Part shown: positions 36,001 through 40,766 of the stretch, in pieces
Layout: the number at the start of each line of letters is the position of its first letter
Numbering within the stretch: the stretch's first letter is position 1
Assembly (NCBI GenBank): GCA_946894095.1
Contig: OX335653.1
Coordinates: forward strand, 10,297,001-10,361,000
Length of the DNA: 64,000 bases
Reading direction: 5' to 3'
From: Incurvaria masculella
Lineage: Eukaryota; Arthropoda; Insecta; Lepidoptera; Incurvariidae
Program-made: the position numbers and the translations under genes
Notes under the pieces: model-generated
The model's input: only the letters and a program-made list of their open reading frames with translations
Databases searched by the model: none
What the model was told of the DNA's origin: nothing

Positions 36001-36727
36001 CTTAGGCAGAATTATTGTTTGTCAAATGTTCTTCAAGAAGATTACAAATTACCTAGTGTTATTGAAAAACTCAGCTAGCTTACGCTCACAAGGATAGGTG
36101 TCATTATGAAAACTGTAGAAATTTTTCGTTAGTCTTTAATTCACTTAAGTATCAACGATTGTTAATCGCAGGGAGCCGATGACCAGAGCGTTCAGCGTGA
36201 AGTGGCCCGAGCTGGTGAGCGACATCCTCTCCAAGCGAGAGTACGGCATCGACTCCACCGGCATCCTAGAATACTTCCGCTCCCTCGAGGAGTACCTCGA
36301 CAGAGAGCTCGACCCGAGCCTGGAGCCCTCGTCCGACTACTTCGAGCAGCCGCTGCCCTCGGACCTGTTCGAGGCGACCAGCGAGCGGCGGCCGGAGGAG
36401 CTCGACGAGAACACGATCGAGCCCTCCCTGCCGCCGTTCGCCGAGAAGGAGGACATCGCCGAGCCGGCCACCTCCGAGAACGTCCTCGAGAACAAGATCC
36501 TCATAAAGAAGGAGGACATGAAGGTGATGGAAGCGGAGAAGGCGCCGGCGCCGCTGCAGAAGGAGACGCAACCGGTGCAGCAGGCGGGCGCTTACAGCCT
36601 GTACCTGTGGATAGGCATCGGCGTCGTGCTCGCGATCGTCTTGGTCGTGATCCTGGTGGTGGCCAAGAAGCGCTCGAGCCACAGGAAAGCGCTCGAGAGG
36701 GAGAGGAAGGAAGGCTCGCGGGCCTGA
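5918..36727 (+). CDS. Ance-3: Membrane-anchored ACE-like (peptidase M2) protein, probably catalytically inactive; 5'-partial, 8 exons
   Basis: Exons by GT/AG sites and matching phases: 5918-6058, 9564-9749, 31577-31674, 32468-32756, 33713-33869, 34541-34717, 35504-35617, 36172-36727. They join into one open frame of 571 residues plus stop; the N-terminal exons lie outside the window. The order of conserved blocks matches angiotensin-converting enzymes: LWGNVQPLYEKLHKYV, IPVHALG, EQFWTNSLFDK, YEGVAG (family HEAIGD), AVTPHQL (family STPKHL), YHRIL (family FHNML), ILEYFRSLEEYL. The zinc site HEXXH is HESLM (residues 208-212 of the fragment) with about three extra residues after it, and the H of HEAIGD is Y; only its Glu (241) remains. 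After the M2 fold come an acidic Pro/Glu-rich stalk (about 435-527), one membrane helix (about 530-551) and a basic 20-residue tail. That is a type I topology with the M2 domain outside the cell. Among insect ACE paralogues, Ance-3 is the one I know as membrane-anchored and lacking active-site residues, hence the name. Family assignment is firm; the orthologue name is inference. Confidence 0.86.
6059..7086. other. Intron, unassigned
   Basis: Contains an (AT)n stretch at 6510-6540 and a short GGC-rich patch at 6860-6890 encoding Gly/Ala runs in both directions. Nothing recognised. Confidence 0.4.
7087..7352 (+). mobile_element. tRNA-derived SINE, copy 2 (5'-truncated)
   Basis: Begins at the ATTCGTAACCCATG segment; it shares CCCGCCCGGG, ACCATCGCATC, GCATCCATTTCAATGTA, TCCTGGCATG and GGTATTTACCAT with the full copies. 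The tRNA head is missing. Confidence 0.65.
7353..9051. other. Intron, unassigned
   Basis: Contains a CRE-type TGACGTCA at 7879-7886 within a GC-rich patch, and a direct repeat of GCTCTTATTTCTT at about 8306 and 8362. No coding signal. Confidence 0.4.
9052..9484 (+). mobile_element. tRNA-derived SINE, copy 3 (fullest copy, head duplicated)
   Basis: The head GGCTCGTAGCCTAGT occurs twice (9052-9074 and 9075 on). Box A TAGCCTAGTGG, then box B-like GTCTGGGTTTAATTCC, body as in copy 1, and terminal GCATAAAAAAAT. It lies 80 bases upstream of the second exon of the Ance-3-like gene. Confidence 0.8.
9564..9749 (+). CDS. Ance-3-like exon
   Basis: Acceptor TTCAG precedes 9564 and donor G|GTGAGT follows 9749. 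It encodes YDSVEAYWDALAEYD through IPVHALG and contains the best ACE signature here: the LWGNVQPLYEKLHKYV helix and the PVHALG block (IPAHLLG in active ACEs). Phase agrees with both neighbours (G|GT Gly at each junction). Confidence 0.9.
9750..10675. other. Start of the 21.8-kb intron, unassigned
   Basis: AT-rich, no frames of note after the donor at 9750. Some short inverted segments but no clear element. Confidence 0.4.
10680..11226. mobile_element. TTAA-flanked non-autonomous DNA transposon (547 bp)
   Basis: Terminal inverted repeats GGTGGCCCAACCCG and CGGGTTGGGCCGCC, directly flanked by TTAA at 10676-10679 and 11227-11230. TTAA is the piggyBac target duplication. Termini do not begin with the usual CCC, so family placement is tentative. 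No coding capacity. Confidence 0.62.
11750..12010 (+). repeat. Unclassified interspersed repeat, copy 1
   Basis: Shares segments TCTGAGCTGTAGACCTCG, TTATCGAACCTGC, ACGAGAATC, TTGAGAAATG, GACATACGAAATCA and TAATCTGAACCGGAGACG in the same order with the reverse complement of 45985-46225. Confidence 0.6.
12334..12873. mobile_element. Foldback element (about 540 bp)
   Basis: The left end AATACAGGGTGTTAACATGG...GGTACTAGCCAA is inverted, imperfectly, at 12824-12873 (TTGGCTAGTCCTAGCGCC...GTTACCCTGATATT). The interior is AT-rich without frames. Confidence 0.45.
12880..14090. other. Intron, mostly unassigned
   Basis: Besides the LINE tail at 13150-13240, a GC-rich block at 13860-14090 has a 77-codon + frame rich in Ser, Gly and Glu. 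I see no domain and treat it as non-coding. Confidence 0.35.
13150..13240 (+). repeat. Probable LINE 3' end
   Basis: GATTGTACCGAATGGCGCTC, CATCTCTGCCTACCCCTCCG and a final TATGTATGTATT tract form a 3' tail seen in many lepidopteran non-LTR elements, to my knowledge. Confidence 0.45.
14095..14217. mobile_element. Short foldback element, 123 bp
   Basis: A perfect 17-bp terminal inverted repeat, AAGTCCGCTAATAGATA at 14095-14111 and its complement at 14201-14217. The arms go on with partial complementarity through TTCGAGCG and GAGATAAC. Confidence 0.7.
14632..14843. mobile_element. Foldback (MITE) element, 212 bp, with target duplication
   Basis: TIRs TAGGGTTGCCATC (14632-14644) and GATGGCAACCCTA near the right end, with a direct repeat TGGTAAC outside each end (14625-14631, 14844-14850). 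A 7-8-bp duplication suggests a hAT-type transposase. Confidence 0.7.
14851..16310. other. Intron with a possible small frame
   Basis: The + frame 15886-16092 (68 codons) is preceded by TTTCAG acceptor-like sites and reads IFAERILSLLEANTKDIDLH. It has protein-like composition but no family I know. The remainder is unassigned. Confidence 0.3.
16311..16655 (+). repeat. Lepidopteran interspersed repeat (CTAGCTGTGCCCGCGGCTCG type), copy 1
   Basis: Starts ACTAGCTGTGCCCGCGGCTC, has AAAACTTCTTCGAGATG and AACTAGCCGGTTCATCG inside, and ends with a (CAGA)n tract and AAACATCATCGG. Related starts occur at 49035 and 54030. Confidence 0.55.
16656..17769. other. Intron, unassigned
   Basis: Contains TTAGG-like repeats at 17264-17300 (GGTTAGGTTAGTTAGGTTA), similar to the insect telomere unit but short and common in insect DNA. 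No coding signal. Confidence 0.35.
17770..18152 (-). mobile_element. tRNA-derived SINE, copy 4
   Basis: The body 17775-17985 is diverged. On the - strand the head near 18085-18150 contains GCGGGTTCAAATCCC, an excellent tRNA box B, followed by the CTCTCTCTTTCTTATCC tract. Confidence 0.62.
18440..18710. other. GC/AT mosaic block, possible regulatory sequence
   Basis: Several TAATTA/ATTAATTA homeodomain-type cores (TTAATTAATCC, AGTAATTAATTTA, GATTAATTGCGG) are spread through GC-rich sequence with no frame. The composition differs from the surrounding intron. Function is inference. Confidence 0.3.
18935..19210. repeat. Cluster of short inverted CCTAAGATTTACC repeats
   Basis: CCTAAGATTTACC, GGTAAATCTTAG, GGTAAAACCTAAGATT and AATAAAACCT occur repeatedly in both directions, with CCTAACGCAACCTAAACTAA between. 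It looks like a degenerate foldback or satellite-like element. Confidence 0.4.
19713..20070 (-). mobile_element. tRNA-derived SINE, copy 5
   Basis: On + it runs from TGGACATGGATAGCTAATACC through CCAGGACTTTCC, ATTGAACTCGATGA, ACCCGGGTGAGCTTAACCC and GTACAGTTTTGCATGG to AGAAAGAAAGTGGTAC and the head ending near GCTAACGAG. Almost full length. Confidence 0.75.
20140..20215 (-). repeat. tRNA-like fragment
   Basis: On the - strand GCCCCGTAGTTCAATGGATA has a good box A (TAGTTCAATGG), but no proper box B or cloverleaf follows. Probably a SINE head or tRNA relic, not a functional tRNA. Confidence 0.3.
20782..21116 (+). mobile_element. tRNA-derived SINE, copy 6, with well-kept tRNA head
   Basis: GCGGCTCGTAGTTATGGGCG (box A) and GGTCGTGTGTTCGATCCC (box B) precede the CACTTTCTTTCTCTTTCTG tract and the body. 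Confidence 0.7.
21117..23556. other. Intron, unassigned
   Basis: AT-rich with a GC-balanced part at 21640-22160 carrying short overlapping frames. No family motif, repeat or splice-supported exon found. Confidence 0.4.
23557..23772 (-). mobile_element. tRNA-derived SINE, copy 7 (internally deleted)
   Basis: On + it keeps ACTGGACATTCATGACTTAT, AGCCCAACACATCGCATTCC, ATGCCAGGAACTTCC and AAGTGGTGCATGAAC, with the head GATAGAACCCATGACCTCTG. The BEL/Pao element lies 50 bases downstream. Confidence 0.68.
23824..24752 (+). repeat. BEL/Pao left (5') LTR
   Basis: 929 bp, starts TGTTCAGG and ends CTTCACA. The first ~240 bases are AT-rich and the remainder is very GC-rich. Two TGAGTCA (AP-1 type) motifs occur at 24118-24124 and 24144-24150, followed by the arthropod-type initiator TCAGT at 24294-24298 with GATAAA about 30 bases before it. 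Promoter roles are inference. Confidence 0.93.
24294..24298 (+). promoter_or_regulatory. Putative initiator (TCAGT) of the BEL/Pao LTR
   Basis: TCAGT fits the arthropod Inr consensus. The upstream GATAAA near 24266 lies at a TATA-like distance. The same sequence is present in the right LTR near 31080, just upstream of exon 3 of the host gene. Confidence 0.3.
24754..24771 (+). other. Primer binding site, complementary to tRNA-Tyr
   Basis: TGGTCCTTCGAGCCGGAT starts one base after the 5' LTR. Its reverse complement ends ...CCGGCTCGAAGGACCA, which matches the 3' end of metazoan tRNA-Tyr (acceptor strand pairs with CCTTCGA) as I know it. The polyprotein ATG follows within five bases. Confidence 0.75.
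24776..30640 (+). CDS. gag-pol: BEL/Pao gag-pol polyprotein, intact
   Basis: 1954 residues without a stop or frameshift. Residues 1-150 are Ala/Pro-rich low complexity, then a short Lys/Glu helix (about 135-170). A Pao-type Gag domain (DUF1759-like) starts near 320. Two zinc knuckles follow: C-x2-C-x3-H-x4-C from 535 and CFRCLKSRHRRWSC from 568. The A17-type protease motif LLDEGS has its Asp at 647. RT follows with YMDDY (1055-1059), RNase H with FVDAS (Asp 1237) and WSDST, and integrase with a His/Cys finger (HRQLHHGG...CLLCRVKK) and D1650, D1712, E1757. A C-terminal DUF5641-like domain (VGDVVIIADPHLPR, WPRGRIEAVHPG) ends the protein. It makes the capsid and the enzymes for reverse transcription and insertion. 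The last 31 bases, including the stop, lie inside the 3' LTR. The GC-rich codon use differs from surrounding introns. Confidence 0.95.
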   Translation: MPVTRSQKNGERATSARLQEAVPVSGATEPALASTSAPAAAAAPAAAPAPVPVPAAAAAAPVLAPGAAPALASASEQDTSPDTGTRTTQTTHTWTHGTTEAPTDASTVHEMAPAARAPPIERSVRSSASKKRQKKLALEEKLRLAEIALLKTQLARMEEDTDSDEEDDVPGKEERVTSWLRTQSEHRRERSPPSPQPSRRATPAPPVAETPHPRTPNKHRRERSVTSSQRTLRATPAPPVGEVLCQPSRLDVPPPPQPPLPRLPALHPEPSSPPVGRDPSLRGPNSGTTHREPAAHSQMGQGVITIDTLAAALAQNQRKCAPKYIQQLPNYSGAPGDWLQFKRAFQETECHFSRLENVARIRHALEGKAKEAAQSLMLSTPDPSDVIAELERRFGRPQFLVLNEVEKLKRLPRLRDTAKELCVFAGQVSSAVATIRALDKPQHLHNPDLVRIVLDKLTKTLRYRWYDYAAANKDERPELLKISSFLNEEADKCGDYIEPDFQEMSGAGARQKNQAQPERRPQKSFAAEGENKIKCPVCEAEHYLLVCPKFRAADVDERWTIAKTARTCFRCLKSRHRRWSCKAQACGVGECKASHHRLLHADRPPKETQNVSTTVTAAARTARALLKIVPVTLTGPKRSIDTFALLDEGSTVTLIDSTVARKLGAKGEPDPLRVLGIGGITVTSETSRRIDLRIRGKHAAEEHELRGARTVKTLKFPPQSITGGSITDCRHLTDLSSVLTYVDAAPTLLIGQDNWELIVSRELRCGHRDQPVASLTQLGWVLHGCRNSAAEPVAFCSHMAEKPDESFDELAREYFRLESLGVEPKKQRNDPEERALRVLEATTTRLPDGRYETGLLWKHNDFVLPENREMAFRRLVNLERKLTKEPGLQKEYSQQIEHLLRSGYAEPARKAATTGKTWYLPHFAVTHPAKTKIRVVFDAAAKCQGVSLNDLLLPGPDLLQSLPGVLMKFRQKRIAVTADVKEMFLQIKMRQEDRDALRFLWRSQGDGAPTEYRMTSVVFGAASSPCTAIYIKNKNAESFSKSHPEAANAVVRNHYMDDYLQSFDSAVEARRVAKEVASIHKAAGFELRGWASNHKGTVPNEETAAEHVELGGHTNYEKTLGMRWDVEADRLSYALNFGRTSKEVLHAQRIPTKREALSIVMSLFDPLGLVTPVITPAKRLLQDTWRMGTGWDEELPAELKEPWNEWLSNLKKLSSLRIRRCYDVCRNKSRELHTFVDASESAYAAAVYWRFTRPDGSIEVALACAKSRVTPLKPTSIPRLELQAALLGSHLAATVEAEHEWKATRRTFWSDSTTVLAWIRSDPRTFKTFVAHRLAEIEDLTKVNEWRWVPTKENAADDGTRDTPPDFNSQHRWFKGPAFLRQHESSWPRESERPTSQKRTEEEKTNTAVDHGIKNDAPVPDVQRFSSWLRLVRTTARVLQFVELVRRKTETAAAGRRKRTRSKRSPARRQTARKKKTEPTQEPIKYRPLEARLLKAAEHLLVKHSQRQSFGAEFKRIEAGQLPCKQDRLAQLALIIDERGLLRLKSRIAAVKDIGGDQLRPAVLDGNDPYVRLYIDHVHRQLHHGGVETVVNELQARYWIVRLRPSVRSALKSCLLCRVKKALPVSPATGDHPAARLAHHVRPFSYVGLDYFGPVEITVGRHHEKRYVALFTCLTIRAVHLEVAASLSTDSAVAALRRFIARRGCPKAIHCDNGTNFKGAESELKKAYEAAEEAATNKLIEWRYIPPGAPYMGGAWERLVRSVKTALDVTLKERYPFEETLTTLLAEAENTVNSRPLTHVAVSPEDIEALTPNHILLGAASSTPPPVNFSADDITAKALWRRAQWLADVFWRRWVREYLPQLQHRREPRGSGGTPIVGDVVIIADPHLPRNTWPRGRIEAVHPGPDNIVRVVDVRLAGGKIMRRPAKRIVVLPGNDRGEQRRRENVQDDDDRVE
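30598..30609 (+). other. BEL/Pao polypurine-like tract
   Basis: GGCGGGAGAA immediately precedes the 3' LTR, the place expected for plus-strand priming. It is short and lies inside the coding frame. Confidence 0.5.
30610..31538 (+). repeat. BEL/Pao right (3') LTR
   Basis: 929 bp, six mismatches against the left LTR. It contains the end of the gag-pol frame, two AATAAA signals shared with the left LTR (near 30680 and 30831) and a third, AATAAA at 31412-31417, that exists only here because the left LTR reads AAGAAA. It ends 38 bases before the Ance-3-like exon 3. Confidence 0.93.
31577..31674 (+). CDS. Ance-3-like exon
   Basis: It follows acceptor TTACAG and encodes SLLGDDWSNVIEHVLPKHAE onward to NLVLK; the donor is AAG|GTGCTC. 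LLGDDWSNVIEHV corresponds to the LLGDMWAQSW region of ACE. Its acceptor lies only 38 bases downstream of the end of the BEL/Pao right LTR, so branch point and pyrimidine tract have to fit in very short native sequence or inside the LTR. Confidence 0.85.
31959..32312. mobile_element. TIR element (MITE) between exons 31577-31674 and 32468-32756
   Basis: GGATGTTTGGGACACAATCA and, beyond it, CAATAAATTG at the left are inverted at the right (TTTATTGTGATTGTGTCCCA then AACACCCTGTAT). The TIR is about 32 bp with few mismatches. It has a GC-rich centre and no coding frame. Confidence 0.7.
32468..32756 (+). CDS. Ance-3-like exon carrying the degenerate zinc site
   Basis: Acceptor ATTGCAG, donor G|GTACGC. 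It encodes HMGGREAFIKASKLIKELNL, then EQFWTNSLFDK (ACE PxFWxxSxxxKP block) and the region where active ACEs have HHEMGH. Here the aligned stretch reads LEAHESLMRV, so the second zinc His is absent. The ASN-rich segment NNTYVLRESN corresponds to the PVALREGAN loop. Confidence 0.88.
32757..33437. other. Intron after the zinc-site exon, unassigned
   Basis: No recognised element before the SINE at 33438. Confidence 0.4.
33438..33660 (-). mobile_element. tRNA-derived SINE, copy 8
   Basis: Body landmarks ATTAGCCTAACACATCACAT, CCATGCCAGGACCTTCC, CATTGAACTGGATGAAAACA and TTCATTCAATGCGATGGTAC. The head, on the - strand CACGGTAGCCGAGTGGCTCG, has a tRNA-Leu/Ser-like box A. It ends about 55 bases before exon 33713-33869. 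Confidence 0.7.
33713..33869 (+). CDS. Ance-3-like exon (YEGVAG / VTPHQL)
   Basis: Acceptor CTTGCAG, donor AA|GTAATC. It encodes AVYEGVAGLAPLLAVTPHQL and FQRNPDHNRILLQLILALQD. YEGVAG replaces the HEAIGD motif; Glu241, the third zinc ligand position, is retained. The exon is flanked within about 55 bases upstream and 15 bases downstream by two same-orientation SINE copies. Confidence 0.88.
33882..34150 (-). mobile_element. SINE, copy 9, with a different head
   Basis: The body matches copy 8 (ATTAGCCTAACACGCC, CATTGAACTGGATGAAAAAC). The head at 34085-34150, on the - strand, contains GGTTCGGATGGGTGACCGC. That recalls both a tRNA box B and the GGATGGGTGACC segment of 5S rRNA. It starts about 13 bases after the exon. 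Confidence 0.62.
34321..34440 (+). repeat. Fragment of a CTAGCTG-type interspersed repeat
   Basis: GTTGCCCACGGATATACTCG, CAATTTCATCCAAATAGG and TTTAGCCGTTAAGGCGGGAT resemble conserved parts of the widespread lepidopteran repeat with the GCCCGCG 5' motif. Truncated, about 100 bases before exon 34541. Confidence 0.4.
34541..34717 (+). CDS. Ance-3-like exon
   Basis: Acceptor TCTTTCAG, donor GG|GTAAGT. It encodes LNYYLAADEWRLKTLKDIP and the segment SWSDYRRSFSLVAPGDKDFL, matching the ACE stretch MDKYRWSLF...NW...WKLRDEYxGI. A decayed interspersed repeat ends about 100 bases upstream of the acceptor. Confidence 0.87.
34718..35503. other. Intron, unassigned
   Basis: AT-rich, with no frames or repeats recognised. 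Confidence 0.5.
35504..35617 (+). CDS. Ance-3-like exon
   Basis: Acceptor TTTTGCAG, donor TT|GTAAGT. It encodes KFMGIILKYQIYQSFIDEMF through VASKYHRIL. YQIYQSFIDE corresponds to the FQFYKSACIKAG helix of Drosophila Ance, but the Cys of that region is absent. YHRIL corresponds to the FHNML block and keeps its His. Confidence 0.87.
35618..36171. other. Last intron of the Ance-3-like gene, unassigned
   Basis: AT-rich, with no frames or repeats recognised. Confidence 0.5.
36172..36727 (+). CDS. Ance-3-like terminal exon: end of M2 fold, stalk, membrane anchor
   Basis: Acceptor ATCGCAG; the stop TGA is at 36725-36727. It encodes EPMTRAFSVKWPELVSDIL and ILEYFRSLEEYLD (end of the M2 fold). Then comes a long acidic linker rich in Glu, Pro and Ser without Cys, the hydrophobic helix SLYLWIGIGVVLAIVLVVIL, and a Lys/Arg-rich tail of about 20 residues. 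GC content is far above the neighbouring introns. The + frame beginning 36202 is a shadow of this exon. Confidence 0.88.
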
Positions 36728-37120
36728 TTCGAGGAGTACCGCTTCTAACTCCCGATCTCTCGGAGATTCTTCGCTTGTGCAGTGCCATCGTTCTCAATGA
36801 CTGGAGAATTGTGTCGAAGTGATAGTGGGGATTTTTCACTGGAACGAGACGTGATGTCGCGTACGAAGCTGTTCGTCTTTGTACCATTTCCCGGACGTGG
36901 TGTGAATATGATCGCTTCTCACAAATTAACGTGCCTACGGGGTGGCCTGCTCTGTGAACGCTTGAAATAGGTATAGTTATAATAAGTAGTATTTCTAATG
37001 AACGATCAATAATATCTTGATTGCTACATTATGCAAATTTTTTTGGAACAAATTGGCCAAATTATTTTAATGTATGTTTCCTTCCATGTTGCAACGAAAA
37101 TAAAACCTTATTTTATCATT
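36728..37120 (+). other. 3' UTR of the Ance-3-like gene
   Basis: Non-coding sequence after the TGA. It turns AT-rich by about 36960, and the first plausible polyadenylation signal AATAAA lies at 37099-37104. The exact cleavage site cannot be seen. Confidence 0.5.
37099..37104 (+). terminator. Candidate polyadenylation signal AATAAA
   Basis: First AATAAA after the Ance-3-like stop codon, about 370 bases downstream, followed by T-rich sequence. Other AATAAA copies occur farther on in the same AT-rich stretch, so use of this one is inference. Confidence 0.4.
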
Positions 37121-38068
37121 ATGTAAATAATTAGTCTCAAATTAATGTTTTATATTTATTTGGTCAAAGCTGCAAACTAGATGATGTAAAAAACGAATTC
37201 AATGAGTAAGTTAATTTGTAACGTTTTCAATTTAAAAACATTGCAAAAATTTCTTACTTTATAACCGAATTTCACTTGAAAAATACATTACTTCATCGAA
37301 GCTGAGCTACTTTCTCGTTACTTGACAATATTCTTTTATGTTTAAGAAATTTTATTTCATGTTTTAAATGTATTTGAAAAGCTGGGTGAAATTATATAAG
37401 TGTGTAATCATTTCATATTTAATGAACATTCAACTTTATTCTTGCATTGTAGTGTTGCTGGGTTTACCTACATAAATGTTGTGTATGGTTAACAAACACT
37501 TTATTTTTTATTTAAATATTCAAGTAAGTCAAAGTTTTATTTTTATAAGATTTTTATTGCATCTGAGAATTATTGCATTTAATAAATGTGTTTTATTTAT
37601 TGATTATGTTTTTGTGATGTTGATAAAAAAGAATCAACATTGTTTACCAACATGCAAATTAACCGTTGTATTTAACAACATACTTAAAGCTTGCATCGGT
37701 GTGTTTTTTGGTTTTTTTTGCTCTACCTTTAAGGCATGTAACAACACATTTTAAGTAGTTGTGTTTTAATTGAATAAGTTAGTGTGTTCTGCGTTTTTAT
37801 CTTTCACCATAACGGTGAAACGATAAAGTGTTTACCAAAATCTCTAGCAATTAACAACATTCAACAGCAACAGCAAAAAATTTGATCATTATCTGATTAT
37901 AATTTTTTTTCATTTTTTGTTTGAATATCAAACCTGCATCAAGAGAGGCAGGTGTATCTTCCAGAACAACTTTTGTAACTGTTCTGCAGTGGAACTAACG
38001 CAAGTTTCAGACACCTTGTGAACAAAATGAACAAACTTTTGTAAATTAAATACTTATATCGCCATTCC
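37121..38068. other. Intergenic AT-rich DNA
   Basis: Downstream of the Ance-3-like gene. The 92-codon + frame at 37476-37754 is Phe/Ile-rich from AT composition and is not supported as a gene. Confidence 0.45.
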
Positions 38069-38413
38069 TTAAGGCCCGAAGGCATTAGAAAATTATGCTC
38101 CCTATACAAACGTAGTTCACTAATCTTTTGGAAACCACTGTTCCATCTTGATGTTTAATATCGGGCAATAAATGTCTTAGTCTGCATTTATTTTTAATCC
38201 TTTGTCAAACTAGAGAGAAAAGAAAATTCGATTAAATATTTTATTTTTCCTATCATTTGACTCGATTTCCGGAGATTTTCCGAAAAAAAAAGAGACGACA
38301 CAGATATTTCTTGCTTGATATTAGAAAACGAATATCATGTAAATTGGAACAGTAGTTCTGTTCTGATTCGTAAACTACGTTAATATAAGGAACATAGCTT
38401 ACGTGCGGGCCTA
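38069..38413. mobile_element. Foldback element, family A, second copy
   Basis: TTAAGGCCCG...ATGCTCCCTATACAAACG and GTTCCATCTTGATG at the left are inverted at the right (ATTGGAACAGTAG, GTAAACTACGTTAATATAAG, GCGGGCCTA). It is uninterrupted, unlike the copy at 1262-1827. Confidence 0.7.
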
Positions 38414-39107
38414 TACAGATACTGTAACTTGTCTGCGTCTATAGTTATAATCAAGTACAAGTTTGTTTCGCTGTACATATCATTGTTAAATAGTTCTTGG
38501 CTCGTAATTTAACGCTAAACTTACTTATATTTAATTGTACAAAATAGTACATGACGATATAAAAAAATCTAATTAAATCAGCAGTTGCCGCATATCTTAT
38601 CGTATTTGTGGTTTTGAGGCTTTGTAATTATGTTTTATATATGAGTTGGCAATATAGTTGAAGAAGACTGCAAGTTTTTTTTAAAAGTCCCGTAAATACA
38701 AAAAAATATAGGTATCACAATGGTGCACAACTCATTATAATGTTCTGTTTGGTTTTAGATATAACTAGTTAGTTGTCACATAGAAAATAGTTATAAAAGT
38801 CCTTGTGCCTTATCTTTATTGATTATTGTTTCTACTTTACTCAAACGTTTTTGTTAATAACAATTGAAAATTTTCATCAATCCAAAATAAAAATCAATAT
38901 TTTTATGAAAATCGATAGATTGTAACAATTTTGTAAAAACTATGCTAAGTTTAGGTTGTATTTATGCTTTATGTTATATATAAAGTGAAGAATATTATTC
39001 GATAATTAAGAATTCTCGAAGTTACCAACACTTGTCTCTGTACTCCATCTTGAGTGGTTTATATACAAGTTTTAGTGTAGATTCAACATATTTAGAGAGA
39101 GAAAAAT

Positions 39108-39148
39108 GTTAAATCGACTAAAATGCATGTAGGAATAGTCGATTTAAC
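39108..39148. repeat. Short perfect hairpin, 13-bp arms
   Basis: GTTAAATCGACTA and its complement, separated by 15 bases. Too short to identify. Confidence 0.4.
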
Positions 39149-40624
39149 AATTTTGTTGCTAAAAGCATGTAATTTTTGTGGAATATTTTAACTATTAGGT
39201 TGTCCAAAGGATCTTAGACTGCAAACGATAATAAGAGTATCCCTAACTATTTAATGTACCTCATCTATATCAGCTGCGGCCATAGATGAGCTACTCCTAA
39301 TAGTAGGAATCCAGAATATGGAAGTTCTAGAAGTTTAACTACAGGTTCCATTATAAACTGTTTGATTGATTCGCCAATTTGATTAACAAGGTGAAAAATA
39401 ATCCGTTAAGAGACTTCAATGCCTCTATACATTATGGTTTAAGTATAGAATAGTTCCGAAATGCCTTCTTTGGTAATCCAAAAACGTGGTCATTCCAAGT
39501 GTAAAGAAAACTTAATTCAAAATCGTAAATCAAATATCTAAAGGCGAAGTCATGTTACAACAAGAATCTTAAAAAAAATATAGCAAAAGTCAGCAGGACA
39601 CACCTGGTTATCTGCAAAAATATAAAACGAATTATTTGTTACATTTGTTTTGTAACAATTCAGATATTTATGTGTCAACTTCTCTTACTAGCTCGGACTG
39701 GCCACAAAATTAAATTAAACAGTAGTCCACCATTTAACTTTTACAACAACAAAGTACTTTGTCCAACCTTTGGCCAATCTAATTTATAGGTATTTATCGG
39801 TGTTGAGTACCCACATATATTAAATGCAAAATCAGCATTGCACATGTGAATTATTTTATGAATTCAATTAGTCAAGTACCTACATAGGATGAATGCAAAA
39901 GTTAAAAGAAATAAAAGTTTTAAAGAAAAAAATGTATTATTGTTTCAATTAAATATCCTCATGATACGAATTCATCGGGATCTTCATAAATAAAGCAACT
40001 CGTTAGTAAATACATAATTTAATTTCTTTTTTATTTATTTTCACCATATTATTTTCCTTGGAAAAAATTCCAAGGAAAAAGTAATTCAGATTTGAACGAA
40101 CATTCGTCTTTCACCCTAAAATATAAATTATAAAAATGTTGTTGGAATTTCAGTCATTAAATAATTATGAAGCAATTTTTTTAGAAGTTTATGATTATTT
40201 ATTTGTTTTTAAAATAGTTCGAAAAAATTGCGCCACTTCTAAATTGCCAATAATAAACCTAACAAACTGAAAACCATTTCGCGGCAACAACTACAGTTAC
40301 ATGGACGCACAATCCCCTTTAAATATTTGGCCTGTCCAGATGGTAAAATATTTCTAATTCAATTTTTTTTACATTTTAACATATAAATATTATGTGTACA
40401 ATCCTTTATACCTATACTTCTAATCTGACTGCCAAACTGGCAGACATGACCACTTTATCATTCGAAACTCAAACCATAATCGTGCCACGTTATCGTCAGA
40501 TACTCGGATATAAATCCATAATTTCTCTATCTCTCTTCTAATCTTGTTATTTTAATTTAAAATGAAACACAAACAGCTGATACCAAAACTTGAACTTGAG
40601 AATATCAACCGGAACAACAATATT

Positions 40625-40766
40625 GCAGAGATTCGAAGACAGTTCTTGGGTCTTGAGACGATTTTCAAGTCTTCCGACTGCCAGATTTGACATAACTTCC
40701 ATACATCTTATGTCAAAATTCACAGACGGAAGACTTGAGAATCGTGAACTGTCTTTTAATCTCAGC
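40625..40766. repeat. Hairpin-forming inverted repeat
   Basis: GCAGAGATTCGAAGACAGTTC at the left pairs with GAACTGTCTTTTAATCTCAG at the right, and TTTTCAAGTCTTCCG with CGGAAGACTTGAGAA. The loop lies near 40698, and a bulge of about 13 bases sits in the left arm. Probably a small foldback element. Confidence 0.6.

Noticed and set aside
36202..36822. 206-codon + frame over the last Ance-3-like exon
   Set aside because: It is an Arg/Gly/Ala-rich shadow of the true frame, which carries the ACE motifs and the membrane helix.
37476..37754. 92-codon + frame downstream of the Ance-3-like gene
   Set aside because: Phe/Ile/Asn-rich as expected from AT-rich DNA; no motif.
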